Below, piece after piece: positions 26,672-35,832 of a stretch of 64,000 bases of DNA; within the stretch, counting starts at the first letter, position 1, and each line of letters begins with the position of its first letter. Origin of the DNA: Syntrophobacteraceae bacterium (lineage in GTDB: Bacteria > Desulfobacterota > Syntrophobacteria > Syntrophobacterales > Syntrophobacteraceae); contig JALOPI010000006.1 in the NCBI GenBank assembly GCA_025453975.1, positions 29,409 through 93,408 on the forward strand, given 5' to 3'. The notes beneath the pieces are model-generated. The model was not told the DNA's origin and did not search any database. It was given only the letters and a program-made list of their open reading frames with translations. A program made the position numbers and the translations under genes.

Positions 26672-28417
26672 ATGGACCATAAGCGAGTGGTGATCATCGG
26701 AGCCGTTGCCCTGGGTCCCAAGGTGGCCTGTCGGCTCAAGCGCCTCATGCCCGACGCCGAAGTGCTCATGATCGACCAGGACGAGCACATCAGCTACGGG
26801 GGCTGCGGCATGCCCTATTTCATCTCGGGCGACGTCAGCGATGTCCGGGAGCTCATGAGCACCAGCTTTCACATGGTGCGGACCCCCGGTTTTTTCGAGG
26901 ACGCCAAGGGCGTTCACGTGAGGACCCGTACGCGAGCGCTGTCCGTGGACCGCAAGGCCAAAACGGTGAGGGTCCGGGACCTCGCGACGGGGGCGGAGGA
27001 GGATCTGCCCTACGACCAGCTGGTCCTCGGCATGGGGAGTCTCGCCAACCGCCTGCCCATTCCAGGAGGCGACCTGCCCCAGGTCATGAGCCTCTCGAAC
27101 CTGCGCTCGGCCATCGCCATCAAGGAGCGCATCTCCAGGGGAGAGGTGGACAAGGCCGTCATTGTCGGGGCAGGTGCCATCGGCTGCGAGATGGCGGAAG
27201 CCCTGGCCGACCTCTGGGGCCTCGACACCACCGTGGTGGAGATTGCCGACCAGGTGCTTCCGGTTATCCTGGACCCGGGCCTGGCCCGCATGGTCCAGAA
27301 GCACATGGAAGACAAGGGCGTGACCATCCACCTGAATGAGATGGTGCGGGAGATCAAGGCCGAAAACGGCGAAACGGCCCTCCGCATCGTGACCTCCCAG
27401 CGCGAGATCGGGGCCGATCTCGTCATCTCGGCCATCGGCGTCCGGCCCAATTCGGAGCTGGCCCGCGAAGCCGGCCTGCTCGTCTCCCCCCGTGGGGGCA
27501 TTGTGGTCAATGAGAGGCTCCAGACGTCCGACCCGGACATTTACGCCGGGGGGGACTGCATCGAGGTCATGCACCTGGTGACGGGCAAGCCCGTCTTCTT
27601 CCCCCAGGGCTCCCTGGCCAACCGGCAGGGGCGGGTCATCGGGACCAATCTGGCCGGAGGGTTCGCCACCTTCAGGGGCGTGGTGGGGAGCTTCTCCATC
27701 AAGATCTTCGATCTGGCGGTCTCCGCCACCGGCATCCCCCTCTCCATGGCCCGGCGCGAAGGGATCGACGCCATGCACGCCTTCGTGATCCAGGCGGATC
27801 GAGCCCATTTCTACCCCACCCAGGACCTGATGTATCTTCTCCTCACCGTGGACCGCAAAACGCGGCGGATCCTCGGAGCCCAGGGTGTGGCGGGGAATGG
27901 CGATGCCCTGGTGGGCCGCATCAACTCCATCGCCGGCATTCTCCCCTTCCATGCCACCCTGGATGACCTCTCCAATTTCGAGGTCGCCTACTCGCCGCCT
28001 TACGCGTCGGCCCTGGATATCGTCAACGCCGCCGCCAACACGGCCGAGAACATTCTGGACGGCTACAACCGGCCCATGGATGTGGACGAGTTCGAACGGT
28101 GCTTCCTGGACGAAAAGGCCGAGGACACGCTGTGCCTGGACGTGCGGGGCCCCGCCAATGCCGGTCCCTTCGTGGCCAGATTCGGAGAGCGCTGGATCAA
28201 CATTCCCCAGGAGACCCTCCAGGCGCGCCTGGAGGAAGTGCCCCGGGACAAACGGCTCGTCCTGGTCTGCAATTCGGGGGTCCGGTCCTACGAGGCCATG
28301 CGGCAGCTCGAGAATGCCGGGATCTGCCGGACCGCCAACCTGCAGGGCGGGGTAGCGGCCCTCAAGAAGACGGGCATGATCCAGATGGAAGACGCCGCGG
28401 AAGAAAGCGGCGAATGA
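26672..28417 (+). CDS. CoA-disulfide reductase/NADH oxidase-like flavoprotein fused to rhodanese
   Basis: This 581-aa FAD/NAD(P)H protein of the CoADR-RHD class reduces CoA disulfide, persulfides or polysulfide. The N-terminal half has two dinucleotide folds, the redox Cys45 in SYGGCGMPYF and the second GxGxxG in IVGAGAIGCEMAE. The dimerisation domain follows (about 330-450). The C-terminal rhodanese domain (about 470-565) has active Cys533 in LVCNSGVRS. Both redox cysteines are present, so sulfane sulfur could pass between domains. A good ribosome binding site (GAAAGGAAGGAAGG) precedes the ATG. It overlaps the next gene by ATGA and is therefore coupled to it. Confidence 0.9.
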   Translation: MDHKRVVIIGAVALGPKVACRLKRLMPDAEVLMIDQDEHISYGGCGMPYFISGDVSDVRELMSTSFHMVRTPGFFEDAKGVHVRTRTRALSVDRKAKTVRVRDLATGAEEDLPYDQLVLGMGSLANRLPIPGGDLPQVMSLSNLRSAIAIKERISRGEVDKAVIVGAGAIGCEMAEALADLWGLDTTVVEIADQVLPVILDPGLARMVQKHMEDKGVTIHLNEMVREIKAENGETALRIVTSQREIGADLVISAIGVRPNSELAREAGLLVSPRGGIVVNERLQTSDPDIYAGGDCIEVMHLVTGKPVFFPQGSLANRQGRVIGTNLAGGFATFRGVVGSFSIKIFDLAVSATGIPLSMARREGIDAMHAFVIQADRAHFYPTQDLMYLLLTVDRKTRRILGAQGVAGNGDALVGRINSIAGILPFHATLDDLSNFEVAYSPPYASALDIVNAAANTAENILDGYNRPMDVDEFERCFLDEKAEDTLCLDVRGPANAGPFVARFGERWINIPQETLQARLEEVPRDKRLVLVCNSGVRSYEAMRQLENAGICRTANLQGGVAALKKTGMIQMEDAAEESGE

Positions 28418-29748
28418 GCAGGGCGCTCGACGCCGCTTTCAGGGATCGTCCCACGGCCGCCCTCCTCTGGGACCAGTCCCTGGTCTGGGGGCTGCTTTGC
28501 ATCGACACCCTGGATCGGCTGGGCATCCCGTATCATCTCCTGAGCGGACGCGATGTGGCCGGGGGCGCCCTAAATGGCTACCGGGCCCTCATCGTGCCCG
28601 GCGGTTGGGCAGTTCACAAAATCCGGGCATTGGGGGAAGGCGGGAAGCAGCGGTTGAGGGATTTCATCTTCCGGGGAGGCGGGTACATCGGCTTTTGTGG
28701 GGGCGCGGGCATGGTTCTCTCTCCACGGCCGTCCCTGGGGCTGGTGCCCCTGGAGCGGATGGCTCTGGCCGAACGGCTGCCCAATGCCAGCGGCCGGGTC
28801 AACATCCGCGGCATTCCGGGTCATCCGGCCTGGGCCGGACTGCCCGAATCCATCCCCGCTTCCGTCTGGTGGCCCTCCCAGTTCGCATGGCATCCCCTGC
28901 CGAGATGCTCTCCCCTGGCCACGTACCTGAGCCCCTCGGACGGCTTCACCCTGGCCGACCTCGCCTATTCCGACCTGAAGAGCCTCCACGTCCCCTGGCG
29001 GGAATGGGAGACCGCCTACGGGATCAACCTCAACCCCGTGCGGCTCATGGGGCAGCCGGCGATCCTGGAGCTTCGACTGGGGAAAGGGAAGCTCATCCTG
29101 TCCTACCCGCACCTCGAAACCCCGGGGGATGAGCTGGCCAATCGCCTCTTCGCCAACCTCCTGGTCTACCTCGGCAGCTCGTCTGGCGCCGGGCCATCCG
29201 GCGGCCGCTCCGATCCGGGCCCTCCGCGACCCACCAACGGGCCGCCTTCGGCGGAGGCCGTCTCTATCCTGCGGGGCACCCTCCAGCTGGTGGAGGACCT
29301 CATTCACTTCGGGGAGCGCAATCTCTTGTGGAGCTGGAGGGCCCCCTGGCTGCTCCAGTGGCGCCGGGGGCTTCGAGGGCTGGAGTACGGCATGCTGGCG
29401 GTCATGCTGAGAAGCCTCCTGCGGGAGGCTGAGAAGCACTCCCATTCGGGGGGGAGGGCGACCTCCTGGATGGATGAGTGCCGGGGGCTGGAGCGGGACG
29501 CCAACGACTTTTGCCGCAGGGCGGCCCGGCTCCTCATCGAGGAGAAGGTAGCGCTCCAGAGCGGTCAGCTTTCGAAGCTCGGAAGTGTGAACACCGCGGT
29601 GGACCGGCTGAGGAGGGAGCTGTTCGGCGATAAAATGAGCCATTCCGGGCTGTGCGGAGCGATCTTCGACCGGTTGGACCGTATGCTCCTGGATCTTCTG
29701 AGACAGTCGAGCGCCTCCGACGAGCCGCGAGGTGGTCGGACCACCTGA
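28414..29748 (+). CDS. Class-I glutamine-amidotransferase-like (BPL_N type) protein with helical C-terminal domain
   Basis: In this 444-aa protein, residues 1-255 resemble the biotin-protein-ligase N-terminal/GATase1-like fold. They have an ALIVPGG strand-loop, nucleophile-elbow Cys95 in GFCGGAG, and a late LSYPHLETPGDE motif where the catalytic His lies. Such proteins lack a synthetase partner and their reaction is unknown. Residues 265-444 form an unrecognised helical region with many Arg/Leu and no clear motif. The start ATG 28414 overlaps the stop of the CoA-disulfide reductase by 4 bp, so the two are translationally coupled, which hints at a shared sulfur or thiol task. The open frame extends upstream inside the reductase gene but in the wrong frame for it. 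Confidence 0.75.
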   Translation: MSRALDAAFRDRPTAALLWDQSLVWGLLCIDTLDRLGIPYHLLSGRDVAGGALNGYRALIVPGGWAVHKIRALGEGGKQRLRDFIFRGGGYIGFCGGAGMVLSPRPSLGLVPLERMALAERLPNASGRVNIRGIPGHPAWAGLPESIPASVWWPSQFAWHPLPRCSPLATYLSPSDGFTLADLAYSDLKSLHVPWREWETAYGINLNPVRLMGQPAILELRLGKGKLILSYPHLETPGDELANRLFANLLVYLGSSSGAGPSGGRSDPGPPRPTNGPPSAEAVSILRGTLQLVEDLIHFGERNLLWSWRAPWLLQWRRGLRGLEYGMLAVMLRSLLREAEKHSHSGGRATSWMDECRGLERDANDFCRRAARLLIEEKVALQSGQLSKLGSVNTAVDRLRRELFGDKMSHSGLCGAIFDRLDRMLLDLLRQSSASDEPRGGRTT

Positions 29749-29894
29749 CGGGCCGTGGTCGTGAAGCAGGGAAAGCTCCCTCGCCGCGGCGGCGGGTCCC
29801 CGGGGATGGCCCGAGACTCCCATCGAGGGGCGCCTCCCCGATCTCGGTGCCTCGACGCCGGATCACCCGCGGTGCATCACAACGCGCATGGCCG

Positions 29895-31142
29895 TCAGCC
29901 GCTGGCGCCCGTCGGTTTCGACAGGGGGATTCCCAGGATCTCCTCGGCGCGCTCCAGGGAGTCGATGTACGCCATGATCACGTCCTTGGGGCACAATCCC
30001 AGCTCGGTCATGACCCTGGAAAGCTCCGACCACCTGGCCTGCTCGTAATGGAGCACCAGATCCAGTACACTGCGGTGGCGGCCGGCCCCCACACCGGCCA
30101 GGGCATCCTTGATGCCGGGGCTCACCGGCATTTCTTCGAGGATCTCGCTCAACGGGCGACCCACCAGCACATCCAGCAGCGAAAGCAGCCCCATCATGTA
30201 GAGCTCGCTTTCCTTCCCCTTCAGACCCGCGCTTGCGGCCATGGACTCGCAGAACCGGGCCCTGGCCAGGGATGTGATCATGAGCTCCTGAGGCTTGTCC
30301 TGGCCCAATCCGGTGAGTGTCACCAGGGAAGCCCACTTGCGGATCTCATTTTCCCCCAGCAGCATGATGGCCTGCGCCACGGAGGAAACGGCCTTGCGCA
30401 GGCCGAAATAGGCGGAGTTGATGTAGTTCAGCAGCTTGTAGCTGAGGGAAAGATCCTGGCGGATGATTCCGGCCAGCTCTTTGTAATCCAGGTCCGTGCG
30501 GCTCAGCTGCTCGAGCATCCTCAGATGATTCAGCTTGTAGCCGGGGATGTCCCTGCCCGAGATCATCTCGGGCTTGCTGAAGAAATATCCCTGAAAAAGC
30601 TCGTAGCCACAATCCAATGCCAGGTTGAATTCCTCCCGGGTCTCCACTTTTTCAGCCAGTAGACGGGGCCCGCGTGATCCGAGCGCACGGCCGATGCTCG
30701 CTTTCTCTCCGTCGCTGTTGGCCATGAAATCCACCTTGATGATGTCGGCGAGCCGGATGAGAGGTCTCAGGCCACGGCGCCTTGCGACGAAATCATCCAG
30801 GGCCAGGAGGTAGCCCGCCTGGTGAAGTCGCGTGCAGACCTCGATGAGATCCGGGTCGGGCTCGAGGTCTTCCATGATCTCGATGACGGTCTGCTCCCTG
30901 GGTAGATTGAGTCCCACCTCGTTCATGAAAAGGTTGCGGGTGAAATTGATGAAAGCCCGTTTTCCCCCCGTGAGGCGATGGAGCCCCATCTTGAGGAAGG
31001 TATTGTCGATGACGGTCTTGGACGCCTGATCGCCATCGACGCAGGCGTAGGAGTTGCTGCATCCGCTGCGAAAGAGAATCTCGTAACCGAAGACTTTCAG
31101 GCTTCTGTCGAATATGGGCTGCCTGGCGATGAATAATTCCAT
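29895..31142 (-). CDS. EAL-HDOD signalling protein (YuxH-like)
   Basis: In this 415-aa cytoplasmic protein the N-terminal EAL-related domain (1-200) reads YEILFRS in place of the E-A-L motif and ALDDFVAR in place of the DDFGTG loop. Several metal and c-di-GMP ligands are thus missing and it is probably not an active phosphodiesterase. The C-terminal HDOD domain (about 205-390) contains the LNYINSAYFG and RKWASL motifs. YuxH-like proteins are linked to motility and surface-behaviour regulation. AGAGGAAG precedes the ATG. Confidence 0.9.
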   Translation of the reverse strand: MELFIARQPIFDRSLKVFGYEILFRSGCSNSYACVDGDQASKTVIDNTFLKMGLHRLTGGKRAFINFTRNLFMNEVGLNLPREQTVIEIMEDLEPDPDLIEVCTRLHQAGYLLALDDFVARRRGLRPLIRLADIIKVDFMANSDGEKASIGRALGSRGPRLLAEKVETREEFNLALDCGYELFQGYFFSKPEMISGRDIPGYKLNHLRMLEQLSRTDLDYKELAGIIRQDLSLSYKLLNYINSAYFGLRKAVSSVAQAIMLLGENEIRKWASLVTLTGLGQDKPQELMITSLARARFCESMAASAGLKGKESELYMMGLLSLLDVLVGRPLSEILEEMPVSPGIKDALAGVGAGRHRSVLDLVLHYEQARWSELSRVMTELGLCPKDVIMAYIDSLERAEEILGIPLSKPTGASG

Positions 31143-31466
31143 GTCTTCCTCTGCAATACTTTCGACTTCGGCTTGACGGCAAGCAGGCCGCTGGAAGCCT
31201 CATGCCCTGTCGTGCCCTCTGGATGGGTGCCCGGGCACCCAGGCTTCAGCCGCGAGTGCCGCCCGAGCGTGGCGACCTGAGATGACAGCCGCCAAATTCC
31301 AGGGGTTCGTGATGAGGGCTCAAGGCCGCGAGGCTCTGTAAAGCAAGGGATATGCCATGGGCTCCCGCAGAAGAGCGGATGCGGCAGGGCCCGGGTTCGG
31401 GGGATCCAGGGCCCATGGAAGGCGCCGAAGACGCCCCCGGGGCTTTGTGTGAAGAAACGCGAGGGG
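31143..31466. other. Gene-free interval with an 18-bp palindrome
   Basis: The interval lies upstream of the EAL-HDOD start and downstream of ychF. It holds no supported gene. A perfect 18-bp palindrome (TGGGTGCCCGGGCACCCA, 31224-31241) lies about 85 nt ahead of the EAL-HDOD start and could be an operator or a hairpin. No clear promoter was found. Confidence 0.4.
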
Positions 31467-32510
31467 TTACACGTTGAATCGGAAGTTGATGATGTCCCCA
31501 TCCTGCACCGGATAGGTCTTGCCTTCCAGCCGGACGAGCCCCAGCTTGCGCGCCGTATTGTGGTCCCCGGCCCGGTGGAGATCCTCGAAGGCGACCACTT
31601 CAGCCCGAATGAAGCCTCGCTGGATATCCGAATGCACCGCGCCCGCGGCCTCCTGGGCCGGAAGATCCTCGGGAATGGTCCAGGCCTTCACCTCATCCTC
31701 CCCCACCGTCAGAAAGGTCGCGAGCTTGAGCAGGGCGAACGATCTCTGGACGACCAGGGTCATGGCGGACTCCGTGATCCCGAAATCCTCCCGGAAGACC
31801 TGGGCTTCGGACTCCGAAAGCTGAGCCATCTCCATCTCCAGCTTCCCCCGCAGAACCAGGGTGTCCGCATTCTCCGCGGCCAGCTCGGGAAGCTGATCAT
31901 CCTCGTCCGCATTGTTGGAGACCACCAGGAGCGGCTTGGCCGAAAGGAGCGTGAACCCTCGAAGCTCGGGAGCGGAGGCCAGCCTCGGGTCGGAGCGGAG
32001 CGGCTGCTCCCGGTTCAGGAGATCCAGGCAGCTCTGGAGCATCATCCTTTCAGACTCGGGGACTTTCTTGCCCCGTTTCTGCTCCAGGGACAGCTTCTCG
32101 AGGCGCTTCTCGACGGTGGCCAGATCGGCGATGATGAATTCGTCGGCCAGCTCGCGGTAATCCCTGCCCGGAGCAGGCTTGCCCAGGACCGGGTCATGGA
32201 AGTTCCTCACCACCATGAGAAAAGCGTCCATGGGACGCATGTGGTTGAGGAGGAGCGACATGTACTCCTGCTTGCTCTCCACCATGCCGGGCATGCCCTG
32301 GAGGTCCATGTAGGTCACCTGGGCATGAGTGGTCTTGTCGGGCCGGTACAGCTCGCTCAGCCAGTCGACGCGGGGATCGGGAACGGGCACCACCCCGAGA
32401 ACCGGTACGACCTGGCCTCCCGGAGGAGCCGATTCACCGGTGCGCCGGGTGAGGGCGTTGAAAATGGTGGTTTTTCCAGAGCGTCCCAGACCGACGATGC
32501 CCAGTTTCAT
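31467..32510 (-). CDS. ychF: YchF-like Obg-family GTPase/ATPase
   Basis: This 347-aa P-loop protein has Walker A GLGRSGKT (residues 7-14), a switch region DLQGMPG, a coiled-coil insertion and a C-terminal TGS/DUF933 domain ending YPVQDGDIINFRFNV. YchF/OLA1 proteins bind ATP and ribosomes and respond to oxidative stress. NKxD is replaced by VSNN, consistent with non-GTP specificity. The frame is open upstream, but AAGGAAGG lies before ATG 32510, where homology starts (MKLGIVGLG). It is divergent from the next gene. Confidence 0.92.
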   Translation of the reverse strand: MKLGIVGLGRSGKTTIFNALTRRTGESAPPGGQVVPVLGVVPVPDPRVDWLSELYRPDKTTHAQVTYMDLQGMPGMVESKQEYMSLLLNHMRPMDAFLMVVRNFHDPVLGKPAPGRDYRELADEFIIADLATVEKRLEKLSLEQKRGKKVPESERMMLQSCLDLLNREQPLRSDPRLASAPELRGFTLLSAKPLLVVSNNADEDDQLPELAAENADTLVLRGKLEMEMAQLSESEAQVFREDFGITESAMTLVVQRSFALLKLATFLTVGEDEVKAWTIPEDLPAQEAAGAVHSDIQRGFIRAEVVAFEDLHRAGDHNTARKLGLVRLEGKTYPVQDGDIINFRFNV

Positions 32511-32877
32511 ATGCAGCCTTCCTTTTTTTGATGCCGCGCCGGACTCGGGGCGCCGCGGGTGCCCCCCGCCCCCGTGGAGCCTTGGGAGCTGGTGGCACGG
32601 AAATCGCTCGTGGCTGATGGCCTGGCATGATCCGCCGGATGACCGGCCGTGGAAGCATTCAACGCCCATGAGCCAGAGTGGAGAGCACGGGAGACACCCT
32701 GCCTTGCTCCATCGGAAAGAACAACGGGGGACAATAAGTCAAGTGACTTCGGATCGTCAACCGCCAGGTTGCCTGGAAGGCACATGGAGCGACATTCCGG
32801 GAAGCGGAGAAGTCCATGGCATCGGGATATCAGGCCGAATCAGGCCCCTCGGCGATCCTGCCACCCGGATCCTTCGC
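32511..32877. other. Divergent gap between ychF and an unrecognised gene
   Basis: This 367-bp gap carries the ychF leader. On the plus strand it includes an open frame continuous with the downstream gene, but no start codon with a good ribosome binding site. I see no RNA element or clear promoter. Part of it may be coding if the next gene starts earlier. Confidence 0.3.
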
Positions 32878-34398
32878 ATGGTCGCCGCATTCATGGGGAA
32901 CATCCGGCCAACGCCGACGGGTCGGGTGATCCAGCAACACTTGAAGCTCTGTCTGGACGACGGGATCGAAACGGAAGAGGAGCTTTGGCTGTGGCTCCAG
33001 GAGCGGCTGCTGCCCAGGTGTTTCCGCCGGTCAGCATTCGATGTCGCCTGTCGCGCCGTGGAACAAAGCCTCGAGGACGACCTCTGGGTGGCGTCGGTGG
33101 AGGGAGGGCTTCCTCCATTGGGTGGATCTCTCCATTGTCCCTGGCTTGTGCTCGGAAAGGGGGACAAGGGCTGGAAAGCTCCTGGGATCGCCTGGCTCAA
33201 CTCGCGCAAGCCCCGGATGGCGGCGCCCGATGCCTCGTGGCTTCGAGCCCTCAGGACCACCCTGGAGGAGATCGGCGCGCGTGCCGGCACCCTGGTGGCC
33301 AGCTCGGGGATCCTCACCCACGATCTCGTGTCGGCCTTCGCCCATGACGGAAAGCTGCCCCTCCTGAGGATCCTGCCGCATTTCCACGGCTTCAAGGGGG
33401 TGCGGGGGGTGAGGGGCTCTCCCGCGAAGCCCTGGGGCCCCGCCACGGATTTGACCTGCCAGTTCGGAGGTCTCCACTGTCCCAAGGCGGTCCGCTGGAC
33501 TTGCCGTGACCGTATGCTGGCTCATCTGGCCGACGTCCACGTCGTCCTGGAGCTGCGCGCTTCCAGCGGCCTGATCCCCATCCTGGCCGCGCAGCACCGC
33601 CGGAACTCCCGCGCCGTCTGGATGCTGGCGCCCGAATCCGGGGGCGACACAACGAACGCCGGGAACCGGGCGCTCATGGATCAGCTTCCCGAACCGGTAC
33701 GCCTCTTCCATGCTACGGATGCTCCGGAGCCCGGGCGCCTGCAAGCCCCAGGGGCGGTGAGCGTCGACCGCTCCTCCCTCGTCCTGTGCTCTCCGAAAAG
33801 CATGCACTGGGAGGACTACCTCTTTCACTACACCCGGTCCTGCCATGGTCCCTGGCCGGGCGAAGACTTCCGGGATTACTGCCTGAGCCTCCTGAGAGGC
33901 GATCCTCTGTCGGCGCACACGGCCCTGGCCACCCTGTCCCGCATGATCAACGAGGGACGGATTCGGGCCAGTCGGCTCCTGGTGCGTGGAGGCCGTGCCG
34001 TCGTCTCCCTGACCTCCAGACCTCCTCATGAGCTTCATCGCTTCAGGCGGTGGAATCGATCCCAGGCGAGATGGACCCTGGAGCCTTATGGAATGGCCAT
34101 CAGGAAAGGAGCCCTCCGAAAAAGGGGAGTCAAGCCGACTATCTACGGCGATGAAACCGTATACCGGCTGCTTCGGGCCGTGGATCGGCACCGTTTCCAG
34201 AGCACCGGCCCGAGGGCTTCATGGATGGCGGAGCGGGAGTGGCGCCTCGATGGCGACCTGTGCATTCGGGAATTCCCCCTGGAAGACTGGCTCGCCTTCG
34301 TACCCGACCGCGCCGACGCCGAGCGGCTCGCCGGGCTCGTCACCGTCCCCTTTCGCTGCATCGTGTGGGGCGAAACGTCCAGCCGTTCCATGAGCTGA
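32878..34398 (+). CDS. Unrecognised large hypothetical protein
   Basis: This 506-aa protein from ATG 32878 belongs to no family I recognise. It has no signal peptide or membrane helix and is rich in Arg, Trp, Leu and His. Recognisable blocks are an Asp/Glu-rich N-terminal helix region (DDGIETEEELWLWLQERLLP), a SSGILTHDLVSAF segment, a predicted helical block with RDYCLSLLRGDPLSAHTALATL, and a basic C-terminal portion. The block after 330 could be a winged-helix (LSRMINEGRIRASRLL). The start is uncertain because the frame is open upstream and no ribosome binding site is convincing. It is divergent from ychF and convergent with the PPC-domain gene. Confidence 0.6.
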   Translation: MVAAFMGNIRPTPTGRVIQQHLKLCLDDGIETEEELWLWLQERLLPRCFRRSAFDVACRAVEQSLEDDLWVASVEGGLPPLGGSLHCPWLVLGKGDKGWKAPGIAWLNSRKPRMAAPDASWLRALRTTLEEIGARAGTLVASSGILTHDLVSAFAHDGKLPLLRILPHFHGFKGVRGVRGSPAKPWGPATDLTCQFGGLHCPKAVRWTCRDRMLAHLADVHVVLELRASSGLIPILAAQHRRNSRAVWMLAPESGGDTTNAGNRALMDQLPEPVRLFHATDAPEPGRLQAPGAVSVDRSSLVLCSPKSMHWEDYLFHYTRSCHGPWPGEDFRDYCLSLLRGDPLSAHTALATLSRMINEGRIRASRLLVRGGRAVVSLTSRPPHELHRFRRWNRSQARWTLEPYGMAIRKGALRKRGVKPTIYGDETVYRLLRAVDRHRFQSTGPRASWMAEREWRLDGDLCIREFPLEDWLAFVPDRADAERLAGLVTVPFRCIVWGETSSRSMS

Positions 34399-34419
34399 GG
34401 CGCCGGGAGGTGCCACGGA

Positions 34420-34866
34420 TCAGGAGAACTGCAGGAGCTGGAGGCCCGTTGCGGGGTCCTTCCGACGAACGCCGCCGGTACCGAGGACCTCCATCATGAC
34501 CACCTCACCCACCAGCCAGACCTTGACCCCGGCCCGGGTGCAGCCCACCGTGGCTTTTCCCTCGCGCCCCACGGCCGCATGCATGTGGAGGACCGGCCGT
34601 CCCGACTCGTCGGGGAAAAGGGTCCCCATGGCTGCAATCTCCTGACTCCCGGCCAGGATGTGGATCATGGGGACGATGCCGAGACCCCGATCCGGCTCGG
34701 GGCCCACCACCAGTCGACTCCCGTCACCAGCGCCGCCCAGAAGCAGCACCACCGCACATTCCACTCCGCGCTCGGCCGCAAGGCTCTCCAGGGACTCCGG
34801 CAGGCGGTCCCCGTCCTCCAGCCGGAGAGTGAATACGCGTCCGATCCTTCCTTCCGAGACCTGCAT
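34420..34866 (-). CDS. PPC/DUF296 domain protein
   Basis: This 148-aa single-domain protein matches the PPC (plant-and-prokaryote-conserved, DUF296) fold. It starts with a VFTLRLEDGD strand, and the central HMHAAVGREGKATVGC segment holds the conserved histidines that bind metal in bacterial members. It lacks the AT-hook of the plant proteins. Bacterial members form trimers of unknown function. It lies 42 bp downstream of the FKBP gene in the same direction and is probably cotranscribed. Confidence 0.8.
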   Translation of the reverse strand: MQVSEGRIGRVFTLRLEDGDRLPESLESLAAERGVECAVVLLLGGAGDGSRLVVGPEPDRGLGIVPMIHILAGSQEIAAMGTLFPDESGRPVLHMHAAVGREGKATVGCTRAGVKVWLVGEVVMMEVLGTGGVRRKDPATGLQLLQFS

Positions 34867-34908
34867 CCGCTGGTCCTCTCTCTCAAAGTGTCCTGGGGGG
34901 GCGGAGGA

Positions 34909-35340
34909 TCAAACGATCTCCACCAGCTGGATTTGGAACACGAGGTCATGACCCGCCAGGGGGTGGTTGGCGTCGAGGGTGACCTTCGCCTCCGATGTGT
35001 CCGTGATCATGAACATCTGGGTGTGTCCATCCGGGCGCCGAACCTCCAGCTGCAGGCCGACCTCGGGAGTCAGGTCCGGCGGAAACCGGTCCCGCTCCAC
35101 CTCGAGCACCAGATCTTCCCGATACATTCCGTAGGCATCCGCAGCCTCGATGGTGGTAGTCCGGGACTCGCCCGGCGTCATTCCGACCACGGTCCGCTCG
35201 AATCCGGCGATGAGCTGTCCGGCGCCGATGGTGAACTCCAGGGGGGCTCTCTCCCTGGATGAATCGAATTCCGTACCATCCACCAGCGTGCCCGTGTAGT
35301 GTACTTTCACCGTGTCCCCCTGCCTGGCGGGTGTCCCCAT
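34909..35340 (-). CDS. FKBP-type peptidyl-prolyl isomerase, SlyD-like
   Basis: This 143-aa cytoplasmic prolyl isomerase/chaperone has an FKBP core ([33 protein letters not shown]) with the insert-in-flap domain (about 68-120) of SlyD. The domain ends with [20 protein letters not shown]. There is no His/Cys-rich metal tail as in E. coli SlyD. GGAGG is 5 nt before ATG 35340, which decides the start; the frame remains open for 23 codons upstream. Confidence 0.9.
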   Translation of the reverse strand: MGTPARQGDTVKVHYTGTLVDGTEFDSSRERAPLEFTIGAGQLIAGFERTVVGMTPGESRTTTIEAADAYGMYREDLVLEVERDRFPPDLTPEVGLQLEVRRPDGHTQMFMITDTSEAKVTLDANHPLAGHDLVFQIQLVEIV

Positions 35341-35832
35341 GCCAACCTCCAGTCCATTGTCATCAGAAGTCTCGTTCATGATCCGCGCGGGCCGCGTCAC
35401 GCCGCGCATGCCATACTCCTTGGAGGTCCAAGCTCTCGCTTCCGCGAATCGCAGGGTCGAAAGAACCTCCGCCCCCGCAAACGGTTACCGAGGGATTGAT
35501 CTGCGTGCAAGAGACCGTGAATAAGGACCTTTTCAACCTTGTCGGGTATGCGCGCGGCAGCCGAAGCGCCCAGGTCCATGACCGTCAGGGACCTGCCGCC
35601 CGTCGCAGTCATAACACCGGCGGCATCGAACCACCAAGAGCTCTTTGTCATGAACGGACATTAGGGGGGCGGAGCCGGGGGACTCGGCGCCGGCCTCGGG
35701 GCTTGGGGCTGCGTGATCGTGGGGAACGAAGATCGTCAAAAGACTGTCGACCCCGGTTACACCGGGTCCGCGCCAGGTCTCGCGATGCCTTATCCATGGC
35801 GCTGCATGGGTGGGAGAGGCAGGGGAGCGGGC
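35341..35832. other. Gene-free interval
   Basis: This 492-bp stretch lies between the SlyD-like start and the thioesterase stop (both minus strand). Only short frames without ribosome binding sites or family character occur. A 5-bp GC stem with a 5-nt loop at 35752-35766 is the sole structure noticed. Nothing else is supported. Confidence 0.4.

Noticed and set aside
26681..26710. Missing GxGxxG in the first Rossmann fold of the CoA-disulfide reductase
   Set aside because: CoA-disulfide reductases normally read GGVAAG-type here; GAVALG is within family variation.
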